The notes below the pieces were generated by a model. That model had not been told where the DNA came from, did not search any database, and saw only the letters and a program-made list of their open reading frames with translations. The position numbers and the translations under genes were made by a program. DNA of 64,000 nucleotides from JANMMJ01 sp964543235 (GTDB lineage Bacteria > Pseudomonadota > Alphaproteobacteria > Rhizobiales > Aestuariivirgaceae): NCBI GenBank assembly GCA_964543235.1, contig CAZIXE010000003.1:1-64000 (forward strand), in the 5' to 3' direction. Positions 19,021-27,622 of this stretch are shown piece after piece (the first letter of the stretch is position 1; the number at the start of each line of letters is the position of its first letter).

Positions 19021-22000
19021 TCACTCCGCCGCGATCCTGAGCTTGCGTGTTCGTGGCGGTTGCGCAAACACGTCCATGAGTTCCGCCTCCCGCGCCTTCG
19101 CCGCCGCGATGCTGCGCGCTTTCACATGGCCATAGCCGCGGATCTGCTCGGGGATACTGGCGATTTCGACGGCAAGATCGAGATTGTCGGCGCGCAGCCC
19201 GTCCAGCAGCTTCTCCACCGTGCTGCGATACTCGCCGATCAGCGCCCGTTCCTGCCGGCGCTCCTCGGTCCGGCCGAAGATGTCGAGAGCCGTGCCCCTC
19301 AGCCCGCGAAGCGCTGCCAGCAGCCGGAACGCATGGATCATGCGCGGGCCGAACCGCATCTTGCGCGGCTCACCGGTCACCGGATCATGCCGGGCCAACA
19401 GCGGCGGCGCCAAGTAGTAGCTGATTTCCCCGCCTTTGAACCGCCTGGCGATGGCTTCCGCGAAGGCCGGACTCGCATGCAGCCTCGCCACTTCGTATTC
19501 GTCCTTGTAGGCCATGAGCTTGAACAGGTAGCGCGCCACCGCCTCGCTCAGTGCCCGTGACTTGAAGGCTGCTTCCCGTTGCCGTACCCGGTCCACGAAC
19601 TGCGTGTAGTCGCGGGCATAGGCGGCGTTCTGGTATTCGGTGAGAAATGCCGCGTTGCGGGCCACGATGTCCTCAAGTGTTTCGGCCGCCGGCGGCGTCT
19701 CGGCCGGCGCTGCCAGTGCCTCGACCGCGGCCGGATCGACGGCAGCCTTGCGGCCCAGCCGGAACGCCGCCAGGTTCATCTTGACCGCCGCGCCGTTGAG
19801 CCGGATCGCCTCCTCGATGGCCGCCGCTCCCACCGGGAGCAGGCCCTTCTGGTAGGTGAATCCGAGCGTGAACGTGTTGGCGGCGATCGAGTCGCCGAGC
19901 AGCGCCGTGGCGATCCGCGTGGCATCGACCGTGGCCAGGCCATCCGCCCTGATCCGTTCACGGATCTTTTTGAGCATCCGCGCGCCGGGCAGCCGGTAAT
20001 CGGCGTTCTGCGTGAACTGCGCCGGCATGATCTCGGCCACGTTGATGACGGCGTGGGTCCGCGTGTCGGAGGCGCCGGTGAGGATGCGCTCGGACGCCGA
20101 TGTCACGAGGTCGCAGCCCAGGATGAGATCGGCCGTGCCCGCCGCCACCCGCACCGCGGCGATGTCATCCGGCGACCTTGCCAGCTTGAGATGCGTGACC
20201 ACCGCGCCGTTCTTCTGTGACAGGCCGACCATGTCGATCATCGCCGCCCCCTTGCCCTCCATGTGGGCGGCCATGCCGAGCAGATGTCCGATCGTGACGA
20301 CGCCGGTACCACCGATGCCGGTGATCAGCACCGACCACGGCCGGCCGAGATCGGGCAGAACCGGTTCCGGCAGGCTGGCGGGATCGATGTCGTCGACCCC
20401 TTTGCCCCCGTCCCGGGCGACGCCGCGGATCAGTTCAGCGCCCTCGATGGCAACAAAGCTCGGGCAGAATCCCTTGACGCAGGAATAGTCCTTGTTGCAC
20501 GCCGACTGGTCGATCTGCCGCTTGCGCCCGAACGGCGTCTCCACCGGCATGATCGCCACGCAGTTCGACTTGACGCCGCAATCGCCGCAGCCCTCGCACA
20601 CCGCCTCGTTGATGAAGATGCGCTTGTTGGGATCGGGATAGGTGCCGCGTTTCCGCCGCCGCCGTTTCTCGGCCGCGCAGGTCTGGTCGTAGATGATGGC
20701 GCTGGTGCCCGGAATGTCCATGAACTCGCGCTGCACGGCCTGCAGATCGTCACGGTGATGGAAGCTCACATGGGGCGGGAAGCCGGCATTGGCGGGGTAC
20801 TTGTCCGGCTCGTCGGAGACGACCGCGATGCGTTCGACACCTTCGGCCCGTATCTGCCGCGCGATGATGGGCACGTCGAGCTTGCCGTCATGGGCCTGCC
20901 CGCCGGTCATCGCCACCGCGTCGTTGTAGAGGATCTTGTAGGTTATGTTCACTCCCGCAGCCACGGCTGCGCGGATCGCCATCAGGCCGGAATGGTTGTA
21001 GGTGCCGTCGCCGAGATTCTGGAAGATGTGCTTGCGTTTCGAGAAGGGCGCCTCGCCGATCCAGTTGGCGCCCTCGCCGCCCATCTGCGTCGTGCCTTCG
21101 GTATGGCGGCCCGGGATGAACTGCACCATCCAGTGGCAGCCGATTCCGGCATAGCCCCGCCCGCCTTCCGGCAGCACCGTTGAGGAATTGTGCGGGCAGC
21201 CTGCGCAGAAATAGGGGACCCGGACCGCCAGATCGGTTTCGCCGGCACCGCGCTCCATCGCCGTCCGGATATCCTCGAGCCGCCGCGCCACCTCCGGCCA
21301 GGTCTTGCGCTTGAGGATGCGCTCGCCGATCGCCACCGCGATCTGGTTGGGCTCCAGCGTGCCGTAGGAGGGGAACAGGAAGCGGCCTTCCTCGTCATGT
21401 TTGCCGATGACGATGGGGTGCCTCTTCTCGTTGAACAGGACTTCCCTGACATGGGTCTCGAGCAGCAGCCGCTTTTCCTCGACGACCATGATGAGTTCCA
21501 GGCCCTTGGCGAACTCGGCGAGGATGTCGTGATCGAGCGGCCAGACCATGCCGACTTTCAGCAACCTGATGCCGATTTTCGCTGCCATCGCCTCGTCGAT
21601 GCCCAGTTCGGCCAGCGCCTGCACGACGTCGAGATAGCTCTTGCCCGTCGATACGATGCCGATCTTCGGCCGCGGCCCGCCATTGAGCGTGATCCGGTTC
21701 AGCTTGTTGGCCCGGCCGAAGGCCACCGCCGCATGGCGCTTGTAGACGTGGAGCCGTTTCTCCTGCTCGAAGCGGTCATCCGGCGCGCGCAGGTTGAGCC
21801 CGCCCTTGGGCAACTCGAAATCCCTGGGGATCACCGGCTTGATCCGGCCGAGACCGGCCTCGATCACCGCCGTCGACTCGACCGTGTCGTGCACGCATTT
21901 GATGCCCACCCAGCAGCCCGAATAGCGCGACAGCGCATAGCCGAGCAGGCCGTAGTCGAAGAGCTCCTGCAGCCCGGCGGGATGCAGCACCGGCATCATG

Positions 22001-22497
22001 GCATCGAGCAGCGCGAACTCCGATTGATGCGGCACCGTCGAGGATTCCGCACCATGGTCGTCGCCGGCAAAGACCAGCACGCCGCCATGCTTCGAGCTGC
22101 CAGCCGTATTGGCATGGCGGAACACATCGCCCGACCGGTCGATGCCGGGCCCCTTGGCGTAGAACGCGCCAAACACGCCGTCATAGGCGCCTTCGCCCCG
22201 GGCCTCGGCCTGCTGTGTGCCCCACAGCGCCGTCGCCGCCAGATCCTCGTTGAGTCCGGCATGAAACTTGATGTTGCGCGGCACAAGTTGATCGGCGGCC
22301 CGCTGAAAGGCCTGGTCGACGCCGCCGACCGGCGAGCCGCGGTAACCGGTAATGTACCCGGCCGTGTTTAGGCCCGCCCGCTCGTCCAGTGCCTTCTGCA
22401 CCAGCATCAGCCGGACCATGGCTTGCGGCCCCGTGACATACACCCGGTTCTTCGTCAGATCATACTTGTCGCCGAGGCTGTGTGCCGTGCCTGTCAT
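19021..22497 (-). CDS. Indolepyruvate ferredoxin oxidoreductase-family protein, fused alpha/gamma
   Basis: This 1158-residue protein matches the fused form of these thiamine-diphosphate enzymes. The N-terminal pyrimidine-binding domain begins TGYRGSPVGGVDQAF. The central TPP domain includes CAGCPHNSST and QNLGDGTYNHSGL. Cysteine-rich segments CEGCGDCGVKSNC and CNKDYSCVKGFC bind clusters, and the C-terminal gamma domain has GIGGTGVVTIGHLLG. It oxidatively decarboxylates aryl- or other 2-oxoacids to acyl-CoA in the cytoplasm. It is divergent from chrB. The true 2-oxoacid substrate is not determined. Confidence 0.92.
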   Translation of the reverse strand: MTGTAHSLGDKYDLTKNRVYVTGPQAMVRLMLVQKALDERAGLNTAGYITGYRGSPVGGVDQAFQRAADQLVPRNIKFHAGLNEDLAATALWGTQQAEARGEGAYDGVFGAFYAKGPGIDRSGDVFRHANTAGSSKHGGVLVFAGDDHGAESSTVPHQSEFALLDAMMPVLHPAGLQELFDYGLLGYALSRYSGCWVGIKCVHDTVESTAVIEAGLGRIKPVIPRDFELPKGGLNLRAPDDRFEQEKRLHVYKRHAAVAFGRANKLNRITLNGGPRPKIGIVSTGKSYLDVVQALAELGIDEAMAAKIGIRLLKVGMVWPLDHDILAEFAKGLELIMVVEEKRLLLETHVREVLFNEKRHPIVIGKHDEEGRFLFPSYGTLEPNQIAVAIGERILKRKTWPEVARRLEDIRTAMERGAGETDLAVRVPYFCAGCPHNSSTVLPEGGRGYAGIGCHWMVQFIPGRHTEGTTQMGGEGANWIGEAPFSKRKHIFQNLGDGTYNHSGLMAIRAAVAAGVNITYKILYNDAVAMTGGQAHDGKLDVPIIARQIRAEGVERIAVVSDEPDKYPANAGFPPHVSFHHRDDLQAVQREFMDIPGTSAIIYDQTCAAEKRRRRKRGTYPDPNKRIFINEAVCEGCGDCGVKSNCVAIMPVETPFGRKRQIDQSACNKDYSCVKGFCPSFVAIEGAELIRGVARDGGKGVDDIDPASLPEPVLPDLGRPWSVLITGIGGTGVVTIGHLLGMAAHMEGKGAAMIDMVGLSQKNGAVVTHLKLARSPDDIAAVRVAAGTADLILGCDLVTSASERILTGASDTRTHAVINVAEIMPAQFTQNADYRLPGARMLKKIRERIRADGLATVDATRIATALLGDSIAANTFTLGFTYQKGLLPVGAAAIEEAIRLNGAAVKMNLAAFRLGRKAAVDPAAVEALAAPAETPPAAETLEDIVARNAAFLTEYQNAAYARDYTQFVDRVRQREAAFKSRALSEAVARYLFKLMAYKDEYEVARLHASPAFAEAIARRFKGGEISYYLAPPLLARHDPVTGEPRKMRFGPRMIHAFRLLAALRGLRGTALDIFGRTEERRQERALIGEYRSTVEKLLDGLRADNLDLAVEIASIPEQIRGYGHVKARSIAAAKAREAELMDVFAQPPRTRKLRIAAE

Positions 22498-22609
22498 GGC
22501 GATAACGTAACACCGCTTGTCTTAATGCAAAACTGTCGCATCCAATTCGCAATGGCGTTTCCAGTTCACATAGGTGCTGCGCAACGAACTTTCACGCAAA
22601 ATAGCATTC

Positions 22610-22638
22610 TTGACACGTTTCCCCCGGCCAAGGATATT
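22610..22638 (+). promoter_or_regulatory. Sigma-70-type promoter for chrBA
   Basis: TTGACA at 22610-22615 and GATATT at 22633-22638 are separated by exactly 17 nt. The element lies 84 nt before the chrB ATG and points toward it. It is read directly from the sequence; activity is inferred. Confidence 0.6.
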
Positions 22639-22645
22639 GCGGCCA

Positions 22646-22665
22646 TGGGGAAGGCGATCTCCCCA
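22646..22665. promoter_or_regulatory. Inverted repeat just downstream of the chrB promoter
   Basis: TGGGGA (22646-22651) and TCCCCA (22660-22665) form a perfect 6-bp inverted repeat with an 8-nt spacer. It sits about where the chrB transcript would start. It could be a repressor operator (ChrB has been reported to act as a chromate-responsive regulator) or an RNA hairpin. This is inference. Confidence 0.35.
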
Positions 22666-22721
22666 CGAGGCGACAGGCCGAAGCATCGCGTCCCACCCTT
22701 CACCTGAACGAGGACGCCCGC

Positions 22722-23534
22722 ATGTCTGCGCCTAACACCATTTCCGTCGAAAAGCTCAACCGTCTCATCGGCCTCCCCTCCGCCCCGGCCATCGTCGATG
22801 TCACCACCGACGACGATTTTGCCCTGGATCCGCGGCTGCTGCCCGGATCGCTGCGCCGCGATTACGCCGCGGTCGAAGGCTGGGCGCACAGTTACCGCGA
22901 CCGCGCCGTGGTCGTGGTCTGCCACAAGGGCCTCAAACTGAGCCATGGTACAGCCGCCTGGCTGCGCCATCTCGGCATCCAGGCCGAGTCGCTGGACGGC
23001 GGCCGGCTCGCCTGGGTGGCAGCCAGGCTGCCGATGGTGCCGGCTACGGCCATTCCCGGGCGCGACCGCGACGGACGCACCGTCTGGGTCACCCGGGCGC
23101 GGCCCAAGATCGACCGCATTGCCTGCCCCTGGCTGATCCGGCGTTTCGTCGATCCGTCGGCCGTGTTCCTGTTCGTCGCCCCCGCCGAAGTCCCGGGCGT
23201 TGCCGATCGCTTTCAGGCAACGCCCTTCGACATCGAGAAGACCTTCTGGTCGCATCGCGGCGAACTTTGCACCTTCGACGTCATGGTGGAGGAATTCGGC
23301 CTGGCAACCGAGCCCATGCGCCGCCTCGCCACCATCGTGCGCGGCGCCGACACGGCGCGCCTCGACCTGGCCCCGGAAGTGCCCGGCCTGCTCGCCGCCT
23401 CGCTCGGCCTGTCGCGCATGTTCACCGACGATCTGAAGCAGCTCGAGGCCGGCATGCTCCTGTACGACAGCCTGTACCGCTGGTGCCGCGACGCCACCGA
23501 TGAAACCCACAACTGGCCAACCGCGCGCCCATGA
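22722..23534 (+). CDS. chrB: Chromate resistance protein ChrB
   Basis: This 270-residue protein has a rhodanese-like N-terminal domain (residues 1-115, with VVCHKGLKLSHGTAAWLRHL including the cysteine loop). The ChrB C-terminal domain follows (about 120-260, TRARPKIDRIACPWLIRRF). Its stop overlaps the start of the chromate transporter gene by 4 nt. ChrB proteins are reported to tune chrA expression and to contribute to chromate tolerance. A GAGGA motif lies about 9 nt upstream of the ATG. Confidence 0.93.
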   Translation: MSAPNTISVEKLNRLIGLPSAPAIVDVTTDDDFALDPRLLPGSLRRDYAAVEGWAHSYRDRAVVVVCHKGLKLSHGTAAWLRHLGIQAESLDGGRLAWVAARLPMVPATAIPGRDRDGRTVWVTRARPKIDRIACPWLIRRFVDPSAVFLFVAPAEVPGVADRFQATPFDIEKTFWSHRGELCTFDVMVEEFGLATEPMRRLATIVRGADTARLDLAPEVPGLLAASLGLSRMFTDDLKQLEAGMLLYDSLYRWCRDATDETHNWPTARP

Positions 23535-24808
23535 CCACGGTTCCCTTTGCCGAAGCCTTGAGGGTCTGGACCCGCATCGGCGTGTTGTCCTTCGGCGGAC
23601 CGGCCGGCCAGATCGCCATGATGCACCGCGTGCTCGTCGATGAGCGCCAATGGCTGGACGAACGTGCCTATTTGCAGGCCCTCAACTTCTGCATGCTGCT
23701 CCCGGGCCCTGAAGCCATGCAGCTGGCCACCTATGCCGGCTGGAAGCTGCACGGCGTCAGGGGCGGCATTGCCGCCGGCCTGCTTTTCGTCCTCCCCGGT
23801 GCCCTGGTCGTTCTCCTGCTGGCAGCCATCTATGCCGCTTACGGGCAGGTCCCCTGGGTGGCGGCCCTGCTGTTCGGCGTCAAGGCGGCGGTGCTGGCCA
23901 TCGTCATTGAAGCTCTGCTCAGAGTGGCAAGGCGGGCCCTCAAGCACAGCAGTGACTGGTGGATTGCCGCCGCCGCCTTTGTTGCCCTCTATGCCTTCGA
24001 CGTGCCGTTTCCGCTGGTCATCCTGGCCGCCGGCCTGTTCGGCTTCCTGCGCATCAGGGCCGCGGCAGTGCCGGTGACCCACGTCCCGATCGACCTCGGG
24101 GCGACACTGCGAACCGCCGCCCTCTGGCTGGCACTTTGGCTTGTTCCCATGGTCCTTCTGATCATCGGGCTGGGGCCTGATCATGTCTTCAGCCAGATCG
24201 CCCTGTTCTTCTCGAAGCTCGCGGTGGTGACCTTCGGCGGCGCCTATGCTGTCCTCGCCTATATGGCCCAGCAGGCCGTCGAGAACCACCGCTGGCTGAC
24301 TGCTCCCGAAATGGCCGACGCCCTCGGCCTCGCCGAGACGACGCCGGGCCCTTTGATCCTCGTCACCCAGTTCGTGGGCTATCTCGCGGGCTTCAGGCTG
24401 GCCGGCGGCTTCTGGGCGGGGGTTGCCGGCGCCGTGATCACCCTGTGGGTGACCTTCGTGCCCTGCTTCCTGTGGATCATGACCGGGGCGCCCTATGTCG
24501 AGCGCCTGCAGAACATGCCCCGCCTATCCGGCGCGCTTGCCGCCATCACCGCAGCTGTGGTGGGCGTGATCCTCAACCTCACCCTGTGGTTCGCGCTGCA
24601 TGTGCTGTTTGCCGCCGTCATGCGTCCGGACTGGCCCCACTTCCGGCCCTGGCTGCCCGACCTGTCGACCATCAACCCGGCGGCGGTTGCCCTCGGCCTT
24701 ATCGCCTCCCTCGCGCTCCTGCGCTATCATCTTGGAATCGCGAAGACTCTGGCCCTGGCGGCGGTTCTCGGTCTTTTTGTACAATTATTCCTTGACAGCG
24801 GCTTTTAA
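23531..24808 (+). CDS. chrA: Chromate efflux transporter ChrA
   Basis: This 425-residue membrane protein is made of two homologous CHR domains (about residues 8-190 and 215-420). Each begins with a conserved motif: TRIGVLSFGGPAGQIAMM in the first and KLAVVTFGGAYAVLAYM in the second, followed by LGLAETTPGPLILVTQF. About ten to twelve membrane segments are visible. It exports chromate using the proton gradient. ATGA overlap with chrB gives translational coupling. A strong promoter for another transcript lies over its last codons. Confidence 0.94.
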   Translation: MTTVPFAEALRVWTRIGVLSFGGPAGQIAMMHRVLVDERQWLDERAYLQALNFCMLLPGPEAMQLATYAGWKLHGVRGGIAAGLLFVLPGALVVLLLAAIYAAYGQVPWVAALLFGVKAAVLAIVIEALLRVARRALKHSSDWWIAAAAFVALYAFDVPFPLVILAAGLFGFLRIRAAAVPVTHVPIDLGATLRTAALWLALWLVPMVLLIIGLGPDHVFSQIALFFSKLAVVTFGGAYAVLAYMAQQAVENHRWLTAPEMADALGLAETTPGPLILVTQFVGYLAGFRLAGGFWAGVAGAVITLWVTFVPCFLWIMTGAPYVERLQNMPRLSGALAAITAAVVGVILNLTLWFALHVLFAAVMRPDWPHFRPWLPDLSTINPAAVALGLIASLALLRYHLGIAKTLALAAVLGLFVQLFLDSGF

Positions 24809-24825
24809 GCGTTCTATATTCGTTC
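24792..24825 (+). promoter_or_regulatory. Near-consensus promoter with overlapping SOS (LexA) box
   Basis: TTGACA (24792-24797) and TATATT (24815-24820) are separated by exactly 17 nt. GTTC at 24811-24814 and GTTC at 24822-24825, with a 7-nt spacer, give the alphaproteobacterial LexA direct repeat GTTC-N7-GTTC laid over the -10 element. It spans the chrA stop. Expected transcription starts near 24827, where an ATG lies, and continues antisense through the acyl-CoA dehydrogenase gene. LexA control is inferred from the motif. Confidence 0.65.
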
Positions 24826-24877
24826 CATGAGAATGCGAACTTACATAGACGCTGTTTTCCTCCTTCTGGTGCTCTCC

Positions 24878-26101
24878 CTAAGCGGCGCCTTCGCCGCCCT
24901 GGCCCCACTGCCAGAAGTCGCGGCCCTGCTTCGCGAGATGGCGGGCCAGCACCATCTTGTGCACCTCCGACGCCCCGTCGACCAGCCGCGCGCAGCGCGC
25001 GTAGCGGTAGATCCAGTCGAGCACCGTGTCCTTCGAGTAGCCCTTTGCGCCGCAAAGCTGGATGGCGACATCGGCTGCCTTATGCAGAGCGTCCGCGACA
25101 TGGATCTTGGCCATGGCGATCTCGCGCTGCGCCTTACCCCCCTGGTCCAGCATCCACGCCGCATGCATGGTGAGCAGCCGGCCGACCTGGATGTCCTTGG
25201 CGACATCGCCCAGCATGATCTGGACGCTCTCGCGCTCCGCCAGCGTGATGCCGAAGGCCCTGCGCTCGCGGATATAGCCCTCCGCCACCTCGACGCAGCG
25301 CTTGGCCAGCCCCAGCCAGCGCATGCAGTGGGTGAGGCGCGCCGGACCAAGCCGCATCTGGGTGAGCCGGAGCCCGTCGCCCTCCCCGAGCAGCCGGTGC
25401 TCCTCGGGGATTTCGAGTCCGTCGAACTCAAGCTCGCACACCCCGCCATGTTCCTCCGGCCCCATGGTCGGCGTGCGCCTGGTAATGCGCCAGCCGGGCT
25501 GGTCCTTGTGATAGAGGAAAGCCGACAGCCCGCGCCGCGCGTCATCGCTGGTCCGCGCAATGAGAATGAAATGGCTGGCCACCGCCGCCCCGGAAATGAA
25601 CCACTTTCGTCCGTACACAACGTATTTGCCGCCGCGCTTCTCGGCCCGCGTCAGCATCATGCCGGCGGGATCGGAGCCGGAGCCGGGATGCGGCTCGGTC
25701 ATGACGAAGGACGATCTCACCTTTCCGTCAATGACCGGCTGCAGCCAGATGTCCTTCATCGCCTCGTTTGGGAGCGCCTTGTTGAGCACCGACATGTTGC
25801 CGTCATCGGGAGCGGCGCAGTTGAGGATCACCGGCCCGAAGATCGAGCGGTTCGCCTCCTCATAGAAGGCCGCCCAGCCGGTGACCGGCAGCCCGAGGCC
25901 GCCCCGCTCCCTGGGCATCTGCGGCGCCCACAAGGCGGCCGTGCGGGCCCTGGCGCGCATCTCGTCGAGGACATCGAGGCGGATATTCTCGTGGCCGTCA
26001 TAGACATCCGGCCGACCTTCCAGCGGCAGCACCTCCGCGGCGATGAAGTCACGTACCTTGCGCCGCAACGCTTCGACTTCGGGAGAGAGCGAGAAATCCA
26101 T
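24878..26101 (-). CDS. Acyl-CoA dehydrogenase family protein
   Basis: This 407-residue protein has the acyl-CoA dehydrogenase layout. The N-terminal helical domain begins MDFSLSPEVEALRRKVRDF, the middle sheet domain has SSFVMTEPHPGSGSDPAG, and the C-terminal helical domain has RRAFGITLAERESVQ and QLCGAKGYSKDT. FAD-dependent alpha,beta-desaturation of an acyl-CoA is expected; the chain type is unknown. It lies 6 nt after the SDR gene on the same strand, so the two are probably co-transcribed. The strong SOS-type promoter downstream reads against it. Confidence 0.93.
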   Translation of the reverse strand: MDFSLSPEVEALRRKVRDFIAAEVLPLEGRPDVYDGHENIRLDVLDEMRARARTAALWAPQMPRERGGLGLPVTGWAAFYEEANRSIFGPVILNCAAPDDGNMSVLNKALPNEAMKDIWLQPVIDGKVRSSFVMTEPHPGSGSDPAGMMLTRAEKRGGKYVVYGRKWFISGAAVASHFILIARTSDDARRGLSAFLYHKDQPGWRITRRTPTMGPEEHGGVCELEFDGLEIPEEHRLLGEGDGLRLTQMRLGPARLTHCMRWLGLAKRCVEVAEGYIRERRAFGITLAERESVQIMLGDVAKDIQVGRLLTMHAAWMLDQGGKAQREIAMAKIHVADALHKAADVAIQLCGAKGYSKDTVLDWIYRYARCARLVDGASEVHKMVLARHLAKQGRDFWQWGQGGEGAA

Positions 26102-26107
26102 AGGGCC

Positions 26108-26884
26108 TCACCAGAATGCCGTGAGATGCCCGCCATCGACTGTGATGGTCGAGCCGGTCATGAAACCCGAGGCCTGCCTGGACGCCAGCAACAGCAGCGT
26201 GCCATCGAGATCGGAGGGATCGCCCACCCGCCGCTGCGGGATATGGCGGCGGGTCTCCGCCGACTCGTCACTGATCAGATAGGCTTCCGTCATTTCGCTC
26301 ATGATGTATCCGGGCGCGATGGCATTGACCCTGATCCTGTGCCGCGCCAGTTCCAGCGCCAGGGCCTGCGTCATCTGCACGACGGCCGCCTTGCTGACGC
26401 AATAGGCGGCGGCCCCAGGCGTCACCCGGAAACCCAGAATCGAGGCGATATTGATGATGGCGCCCCCGGCTTTTGCAGCGATGACCCGCCGGGCGAATTC
26501 CTGTGACAGGAGCCAGGGCGCATCGAGATTGGTTTGCCTGACCCGCATCCACTCCTCGGGCGGTGTATCGAGGAACTTGCCGTCATTGGCCACCCCGGCA
26601 TTGTTGACGAGCAGCGTCACCGGCCCGAACGCCGCAGCAGCCGCATCAAAGGCCGCGGGATATTGTGCCGGATCCATGACATCGAGCGGCACGGCAATGG
26701 CATTTGGCAGACGCTCCTGCAGCGCCACCAGCCGCTCCACCCGCCGCGCCGCCAGCACCACCTTCGCCCCATGCGCGCCCAGCACTTCCGCAAAGCGCGC
26801 GCCGAGGCCCGATGACGCGCCGGTCACCAGCGCCACTTCGCCGGTGAGATCGAACAGGTCTTTGGCAGGAATGACGGGAGCCAC
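26108..26884 (-). CDS. Short-chain dehydrogenase/reductase
   Basis: This 258-residue classical SDR has the cofactor motif TGASSGLGARFAEVL near residue 20 and the structural NNAG motif. The catalytic serine region is INIASILGFRV and the YxxxK motif is YCVSK. It ends ITVDGGHLTAFW as many such enzymes do. It uses NAD(P) to oxidise an alcohol or reduce a ketone. It heads a two-gene unit with the acyl-CoA dehydrogenase, suggesting work on acyl-CoA intermediates. The substrate is not determined. Confidence 0.93.
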   Translation of the reverse strand: MAPVIPAKDLFDLTGEVALVTGASSGLGARFAEVLGAHGAKVVLAARRVERLVALQERLPNAIAVPLDVMDPAQYPAAFDAAAAAFGPVTLLVNNAGVANDGKFLDTPPEEWMRVRQTNLDAPWLLSQEFARRVIAAKAGGAIINIASILGFRVTPGAAAYCVSKAAVVQMTQALALELARHRIRVNAIAPGYIMSEMTEAYLISDESAETRRHIPQRRVGDPSDLDGTLLLLASRQASGFMTGSTITVDGGHLTAFW

Positions 26885-26988
26885 AGCCCGGCAAACCTAG
26901 CGGGTTCTTGCAAATGCCGCCAGCCGTGGCCCGCCCGTCAGCGCAAGAATGTGCAAGCCGGCCGTCCCGCCGCGTGTTATCGACGGGC

Positions 26989-27546
26989 ATGGAACGCGCC
27001 GGCCACCCTTCTTCCCTGCACGATGCCGCGGGCATCGCCATTGCACCTGCCGTTACCGCAGACGATTTTGCCGCATTCGGGCGCCTGATCCGCGACTATG
27101 TTGACTGGCTCCGCGCGCGCATCGCCGAGGACGCCTGGTTTATGGAGCGCGTTCTTGCCCACCAGTCCCTCGGCCGGGAACTACAGGCGCTGGCCGCGAA
27201 ATACGGTCCGCCGAACGGACGCGCCTTTCTCGCCAGGCGGGACGGCGAAATCTGCGGCGGCGGCGCCTACCAGCACTTTGATGAACACGCCTGCGAAATG
27301 AAGCGCCTGTTCGTGCCCCCGCACTTCCAGGGACAGGGCATCGGACGGAAACTCAGCGAGACCCTGATGACTGCGGCTGCCGCCGATGGCTATGCCCTGA
27401 TGCGCCTCGACACGGCCAGGCACCTCCGTGAAGCCATTGCCATGTATGAATCGCTCGGCTTCCGGCGCTGTGCGCCGTACCAGTCCTATCCGGCTGAACT
27501 ACTGCCCTATCTCGTTTTCATGGAACGGCGCCTCGCGGATCGCTGA
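26989..27546 (+). CDS. GNAT-family N-acetyltransferase
   Basis: I start at the ATG at 26989 (MERAGHPSS); the same frame is open 27 codons further, but that extension is Arg/Ser-rich and unlike the family. The 185 residues include the acetyl-CoA loop FQGQGIGRKLSETLM and the late motif AIAMYESLGFRRC, both typical of GNAT enzymes. The first part, with DYVDWLRARIAEDAWF, is seen in a GNAT subgroup acting on small molecules. Substrate unknown. It precedes the glutamine amidotransferase-like gene by 76 nt on the same strand. Confidence 0.85.
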   Translation: MERAGHPSSLHDAAGIAIAPAVTADDFAAFGRLIRDYVDWLRARIAEDAWFMERVLAHQSLGRELQALAAKYGPPNGRAFLARRDGEICGGGAYQHFDEHACEMKRLFVPPHFQGQGIGRKLSETLMTAAAADGYALMRLDTARHLREAIAMYESLGFRRCAPYQSYPAELLPYLVFMERRLADR

Positions 27547-27622
27547 GGGCCGAATTGGACATCCGGCATCAAACTCGGCTATTCAGGCCCGCACTTGAGC
27601 TTATCCGCAAGGCCTGCCCAAC

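Noticed and set aside
22423..22707. Small plus-strand frame in the chrB upstream region
   Set aside because: It begins inside the oxidoreductase gene on the other strand and covers the chrB promoter; no ribosome-binding site or domain.
24827..26506. A 559-codon plus-strand frame antisense to the acyl-CoA dehydrogenase gene
   Set aside because: Only the first 17 codons lie outside the dehydrogenase gene; the rest is antisense sequence rich in Arg, Ala, His and Pro with no domain. I kept the promoter as a finding but not this frame as a gene.
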